Origin: JBBITI01 sp037440885 | GTDB lineage: Bacteria > Chloroflexota > Dehalococcoidia > Dehalococcoidales > UBA2162 | Direction: 5' to 3' | Length of the DNA: 7,874 nt | Assembly (NCBI GenBank): GCA_037440885.1 | Contig: JBBITI010000095.1 | Coordinates: forward strand, 1 to 7,874 | In this document: positions 5,845-7,874 of the stretch, one piece after another | Position numbering within the stretch: position 1 is the first letter of the stretch | Layout: every line of letters begins with the position of its first letter | The notes under the pieces: model-generated | The model's input: only the letters and a program-made list of their open reading frames with translations | Told to the model about the DNA's origin: nothing | Databases searched by the model: none | Made by a program: the position numbers and the translations under genes

Positions 5845-6122
5845 CCATCACCGATAAAGCAAAAATAAAGATTCAAGAGTTACTGTCAAAAAACCAGGGC
5901 AAATATTTAAGGTTATACCTCCAGGGCATGGGTTGAGGCGGACCCCGTATCGGGTTGGCCCTGGATGAGCCAAAAGATGATGAACAACCGGTTCAGGTCA
6001 ACGGAATCGACCTGCTTGTCGCTGATACCGTAGAACCGTGGGTTGTTGGTTCCACAGTAGACTATATCGAAAACTGGTATAAAAAAGGATTCACCGTTAC
6101 CGCCGACCGGAAATCCTGTTAA
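5838..6122 (+). CDS. HesB/IscA-like selenoprotein (in-frame UGA read as Sec)
   Basis: This is a 94-aa protein of the HesB/IscA (A-type Fe-S carrier) superfamily with selenocysteine at residue 33, encoded by TGA at 5934-5936. Before the UGA, 32 codons lead to YLQGMG. After it, 61 codons continue in frame (GGPRIGLALDEP, then VNGIDLLV and VGSTVDYIENW, KKGFTV) to a single TAA. The order of motifs follows IscA: the GC-S-G loop, LDE, the G-I strand, the D-Y helix and the GF strand. The Sec therefore takes the place of the first conserved cysteine. The usual C-terminal CGC is reduced to a final single cysteine, C94. The sequence GMGUGGP...GLALDEP matches the known HesB-like selenoprotein family. AGCGAGG (5824-5830) is a ribosome site seven bases before ATG. 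A hairpin right after the UGA fits a bacterial SECIS. Members are thought to handle Fe-S clusters or redox chemistry, but the exact role is unknown. The gene appears monocistronic, closed by a strong terminator. Confidence 0.92.
5937..5966 (+). promoter_or_regulatory. Candidate bacterial SECIS element
   Basis: Just after the UGA, ATC-GGG (5949-5954) pairs with CCC (5959-5961) and GAT (5964-5966) with a two-base bulge, giving a short GC-rich stem. If the top pair opens, the loop is GUUGGC, starting with G about 17 bases after the UGA. This suits the known bacterial rule of a small loop with an early G for SelB binding. An overlapping alternative hairpin (CCCG/CGGG at 5944-5947 and 5951-5954) could compete. 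Confidence 0.6.
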
Positions 6123-6130
6123 TCGACCGG

Positions 6131-6179
6131 AATTATAGGGGGATATCCGGACATTGGAGATTCCCCTATAATTGTTTTC
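6131..6179 (+). terminator. Strong intrinsic terminator of the selenoprotein gene
   Basis: AATTATAGGGG (6131-6141) pairs perfectly over 11 bases with CCCCTATAATT (6163-6173), followed by GTTTT. It starts nine bases after the TAA. Its position right after the read-through stop supports 6122 as the true end of the gene. Confidence 0.85.
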
Positions 6180-6210
6180 CTGTAAACTCCATGCATCCAC
6201 AGCTTCTTTT

Positions 6211-6239
6211 TTGACATTCTACTTCTCCGATAATAGAAT
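6211..6239 (+). promoter_or_regulatory. Near-consensus sigma70 promoter of the DUF169 gene
   Basis: A perfect -35 TTGACA (6211-6216) and TAGAAT (6234-6239, five of six) are spaced by 17 bases. Transcription would begin near 6246, leaving a leader of about 32 bases. This is the best promoter in the window and suggests high constitutive expression. Confidence 0.75.
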
Positions 6240-6277
6240 CCGGGTATCTATGTATTCTGCATGAATGGAGGTTGGCT

Positions 6278-7030
6278 ATGACCACATACGAAGAATATCG
6301 CAATTTTGGCGAAGATCTGGAGAAATCATTAAAGCTAAAAACATCACCGGTTGCTGTCAAAATGTTAAAAAGTGAAACTGAAATACCTGGCGGCGCCGTC
6401 AGACCCAAACGGGACCGCGGTTTCCATCTGGCCCAGTGCCAGGTTTTTACCATGTCACGGCGTCATGGTATGACCATCGCCATGCTCAAGGAAGACCATT
6501 GGTGCTGGGCGCCGTTAATGGCTTATGGCATTGTTCCAGACCCTGAAGACACCTTTGTGAACGCCCATACATCCTTCCCCCGGTTCAAATTTGGCGAATA
6601 CATCGGGATTCTCACCGGTCCGCTGCGAATGACCACCTTCGAACCGGACATGGTACTCGCTTACTCCGACACCGCCCAACTCCGGGAGATGATCGGGGTG
6701 GCCAAGAACATCGAAAAGACGACCATCAAGTCCGAATTCGATCCGATCGACTCGTGTGCCTACGCTATCGTCCCGGTTATCAGGGATAATCAGTTCCGGA
6801 TCACTCTGCCTGACCCCGGTGAAAGATCACGCGCCTTTGCCGAAGACGATGAAATTATCTTCTCTATCCCGCGAGACCGCCTGGCAAAGTTTGTGGCGGG
6901 AGTCAAGCGCACTACCGAAATGAAAAAGAACCCCGACGACTGGTCGCATCTACAGTTACGGCCGGATTTCCCCCGTCCCCCTTTCTATACTGAATTGTTC
7001 AGGAAATGGGGCTTGGATGTGGAAAAATGA
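6278..7030 (+). CDS. DUF169 family protein
   Basis: This is a 250-aa soluble protein of the uncharacterised DUF169 family (COG2043), found in anaerobic bacteria and archaea. Recognisable features are the N-terminal LKTSPVAVKML (20-30), the AQCQ cysteine (C54), HWCWAP (C76), the central FDPIDSCAYAIVPV (C160), and the C-terminal block LPDPGERSRAF followed by DDEIIFSIP (190-198), typical of the family. Three well-spaced cysteines would allow a metal or cluster site, but that is inference. ATG at 6278 is chosen over an in-frame TTG at 6272 because GGAGG (6267-6271) sits six bases before the ATG. The gene has its own strong promoter and ends four bases before the convergent cupin gene. No reaction is known for the family. 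Confidence 0.92.
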   Translation: MTTYEEYRNFGEDLEKSLKLKTSPVAVKMLKSETEIPGGAVRPKRDRGFHLAQCQVFTMSRRHGMTIAMLKEDHWCWAPLMAYGIVPDPEDTFVNAHTSFPRFKFGEYIGILTGPLRMTTFEPDMVLAYSDTAQLREMIGVAKNIEKTTIKSEFDPIDSCAYAIVPVIRDNQFRITLPDPGERSRAFAEDDEIIFSIPRDRLAKFVAGVKRTTEMKKNPDDWSHLQLRPDFPRPPFYTELFRKWGLDVEK

Positions 7031-7034
7031 ACCT

Positions 7035-7508
7035 TTAATTAGCTTTGGTCTTTTTCGTCCCGGGGGCTGGTGCTTCGCTGCTTGCGGGCGCCGCTTCACC
7101 GCCTGTCGGCTGGCCGTATTCACTGGTCGTCGAAATTTCCAGGAACACAATCGGTTTGGTGATTTTCTTGACTTTCAGCGGACAGTGCTTTAAGCCCGGA
7201 GGTATCGAAATAACCGTCGCGCTGGTGATAATGTGTTCTTCAAGCTCATCGCCCAGGCAAATACTGATTTCTGCTCCCAGATCATTGATATTTTCCGGAT
7301 TACTCCCCAGGAAACATAGTAATTCGTGAAAATTATGGGAGTGGGCGAAAGGCACATCATAATTTGAATTAATGCAATGATAACCTAACGTGGTTCCATT
7401 TTTATATTCATTATGATGTGCCCATATTGATGTTCCGGTCATGCCCGGCTCCAGATTCCGGTAAAATGGTCCCTGGATAATGTTTTTCCAGTATTTCTTA
7501 GTCTCCAA
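7035..7508 (-). CDS. Single-domain cupin protein
   Basis: This is a 157-aa protein with one cupin barrel. FAHSHNFHELL gives metal ligands H56, H58 and E62, and SIPPGLKH supplies H108, so the metal site looks complete. The last 22 residues or so are a low-complexity Ala/Pro/Ser/Lys tail, probably disordered. The likely start is TTG at 7508: AAGGAAGGAG (7524-7515) lies exactly six bases upstream. The in-frame TTG at 7538, ten codons further out, would place this ribosome site inside the coding region. It shares with the 330-aa cupin the spaced pattern H-x-H-x-F-x-ELL, GS-x-P, LGDE, IP and KP, so the two are paralogues. Substrate unknown. It is convergent with the DUF169 gene at a four-base gap. 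Confidence 0.88.
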   Translation of the reverse strand: METKKYWKNIIQGPFYRNLEPGMTGTSIWAHHNEYKNGTTLGYHCINSNYDVPFAHSHNFHELLCFLGSNPENINDLGAEISICLGDELEEHIITSATVISIPPGLKHCPLKVKKITKPIVFLEISTTSEYGQPTGGEAAPASSEAPAPGTKKTKAN

Positions 7509-7552
7509 TGCTTTCTCCTTCCTTAAATTCCTGTACAAATTACTAGCAACTC

Positions 7553-7567
7553 AGTAATCGGATTACT
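7553..7567. repeat. 15-bp palindrome, possible operator of the cupin gene
   Basis: AGTAATC (7553-7559) and GATTACT (7561-7567) are exact inverted copies around one G. Related half-sites flank it: ATTACT at 7540-7545, and AAATTA/TAATTT form an outer inverted pair. It lies between the predicted promoter and the ribosome site of the single-domain cupin, suiting a repressor roadblock. Confidence 0.42.
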
Positions 7568-7596
7568 AATTTCAGGTACTCTTAAAAACGGCTTCC

Positions 7597-7626
7597 AGTT
7601 TAACTTTGGGACAACTGATTAGTCAA
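7597..7626 (-). promoter_or_regulatory. Tentative promoter of the single-domain cupin gene
   Basis: On the minus strand TTGACT (7626-7621) and TAAACT (7602-7597) are spaced by 18 bases. Both match the consensus only partly. The predicted start near 7590 gives a leader of about 80 bases carrying the palindrome at 7553-7567. Confidence 0.32.
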
Positions 7627-7761
7627 GCTGTATTCTGGAGCACATCATATTGTGCCCGTAACACCGGTATCTGGGTTCGGAAATATTGAAAATTAGAAAG
7701 CCACTAGATGGATTCCGGGCTATCGGGTATCAAGCAAAATATCAGGTTGGACGTATATTTA

Positions 7762-7874
7762 TTAGACCAGTCTTTTCAGATAAGTCAGTTTATCATCGCC
7801 CGGTTCATAAAAGTCCGATATGCGGCTGATAAGTTCGTACCCCATCAAGGAATAGAAATTCTGTGCTTTGATGT
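7762..7874 (-). CDS. C-terminus of a GNAT-like N-acetyltransferase (partial)
   Basis: The minus strand is open from the window edge to TAA at 7764-7762 and encodes 36 complete residues. KAQNFYSLMGYELISR is the typical last helix and strand of GNAT acetyltransferases (A-x-x-FY-x-x-x-G-[FY]), followed by FYEPGDDKLTYLKRLV, a usual final strand with an FYxPGDD turn. These enzymes transfer acetyl from acetyl-CoA to an amine; the acceptor cannot be told from the tail. The 5' part lies outside the window. No clear terminator is seen between its stop and the cupin promoter region; 7627-7761 has only a small GCACA/TGTGC hairpin near 7640-7655. Confidence 0.65.
   Translation of the reverse strand, partial: IKAQNFYSLMGYELISRISDFYEPGDDKLTYLKRLV

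Noticed and set aside
5450..5876. Two minus-strand frames (5450-5671 and 5661-5876)
   Set aside because: They run antisense to the 26-aa ORF, the promoter and the selenoprotein start, and the products show no domain features.
5934..5936. Reading the TGA as a true stop or as a pseudogene mutation
   Set aside because: Sixty-one codons of family-consistent sequence follow in frame, the position equals the conserved cysteine, and a SECIS-like hairpin is present.
5913..6453. Minus-strand frames opposite the selenoprotein and the DUF169 start
   Set aside because: They cross the strong terminator and promoter and are shadows of the plus-strand genes.
7045..7329. Plus-strand 94-aa hydrophobic frame
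   Set aside because: It is antisense to the well-supported cupin gene, lacks a ribosome site and ends in a serine-rich, non-family sequence.
1..7874. CRISPR arrays, tRNA/rRNA genes, transposase or phage genes
   Set aside because: No regular repeat-spacer pattern, no cloverleaf or rRNA sequence, and no recognisable mobile-element protein was seen.

Overview
The window looks like chromosomal DNA from an anaerobic bacterium of medium G+C. It uses the standard bacterial code except for one UGA that almost certainly encodes selenocysteine. Shine-Dalgarno sites are clear, and TTG starts occur. The mix of a DUF169 protein, unusual cupin paralogues and a Sec-containing HesB/IscA-like protein is reminiscent of anaerobic environmental lineages such as Dehalococcoidia (Chloroflexota), but this assignment is a weak inference.

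Left half (1-4148, + strand): a metal-homeostasis operon. A probable promoter at 25-54 leads into a yybP-ykoY (Mn2+) riboswitch at 61-160. The 3' strand of its aptamer doubles as the 5' arm of a strong intrinsic terminator (151-194), which predicts a Mn2+-ON switch. Read-through RNA would cover a putative 42-aa membrane peptide (224-352), an HtpX-like M48 membrane protease carrying a canonical EF-hand loop (412-1386), and a ten-helix P2-type cation ATPase (1392-4148). Inferred logic: high Mn2+ switches on an exporter and a membrane protease with its own Ca2+/Mn2+ sensor.

Middle (4149-4367): a short patchwork. A protein-like minus-strand C-terminus (4154-4231) has no start codon and is cut by a stop. 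A putative 43-aa single-pass membrane peptide (4227-4358) follows. This may be a recombination junction or the scar of a deleted gene.

Right half (4368-7874): genes in both orientations. A duplicated-cupin protein (4368-5360, -) is divergent from a putative 26-aa membrane peptide (5558-5638, +). Then come a HesB/IscA-like selenoprotein (5838-6122, +) with a strong terminator, a DUF169 protein with a near-consensus promoter (6278-7030, +), a single-domain cupin (7035-7508, -) convergent with it, and the C-terminus of a GNAT-like acetyltransferase (7762-7874, -). The two cupin proteins are clearly related, so this half may serve one unknown redox or metal-linked function, but the sequence does not say which.

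The most valuable observations are the selenoprotein (standard ORF calling splits it at UGA), the complete Mn2+ riboswitch operon with its EF-hand protease and hidden small ORF, and the cupin paralogue family around DUF169.
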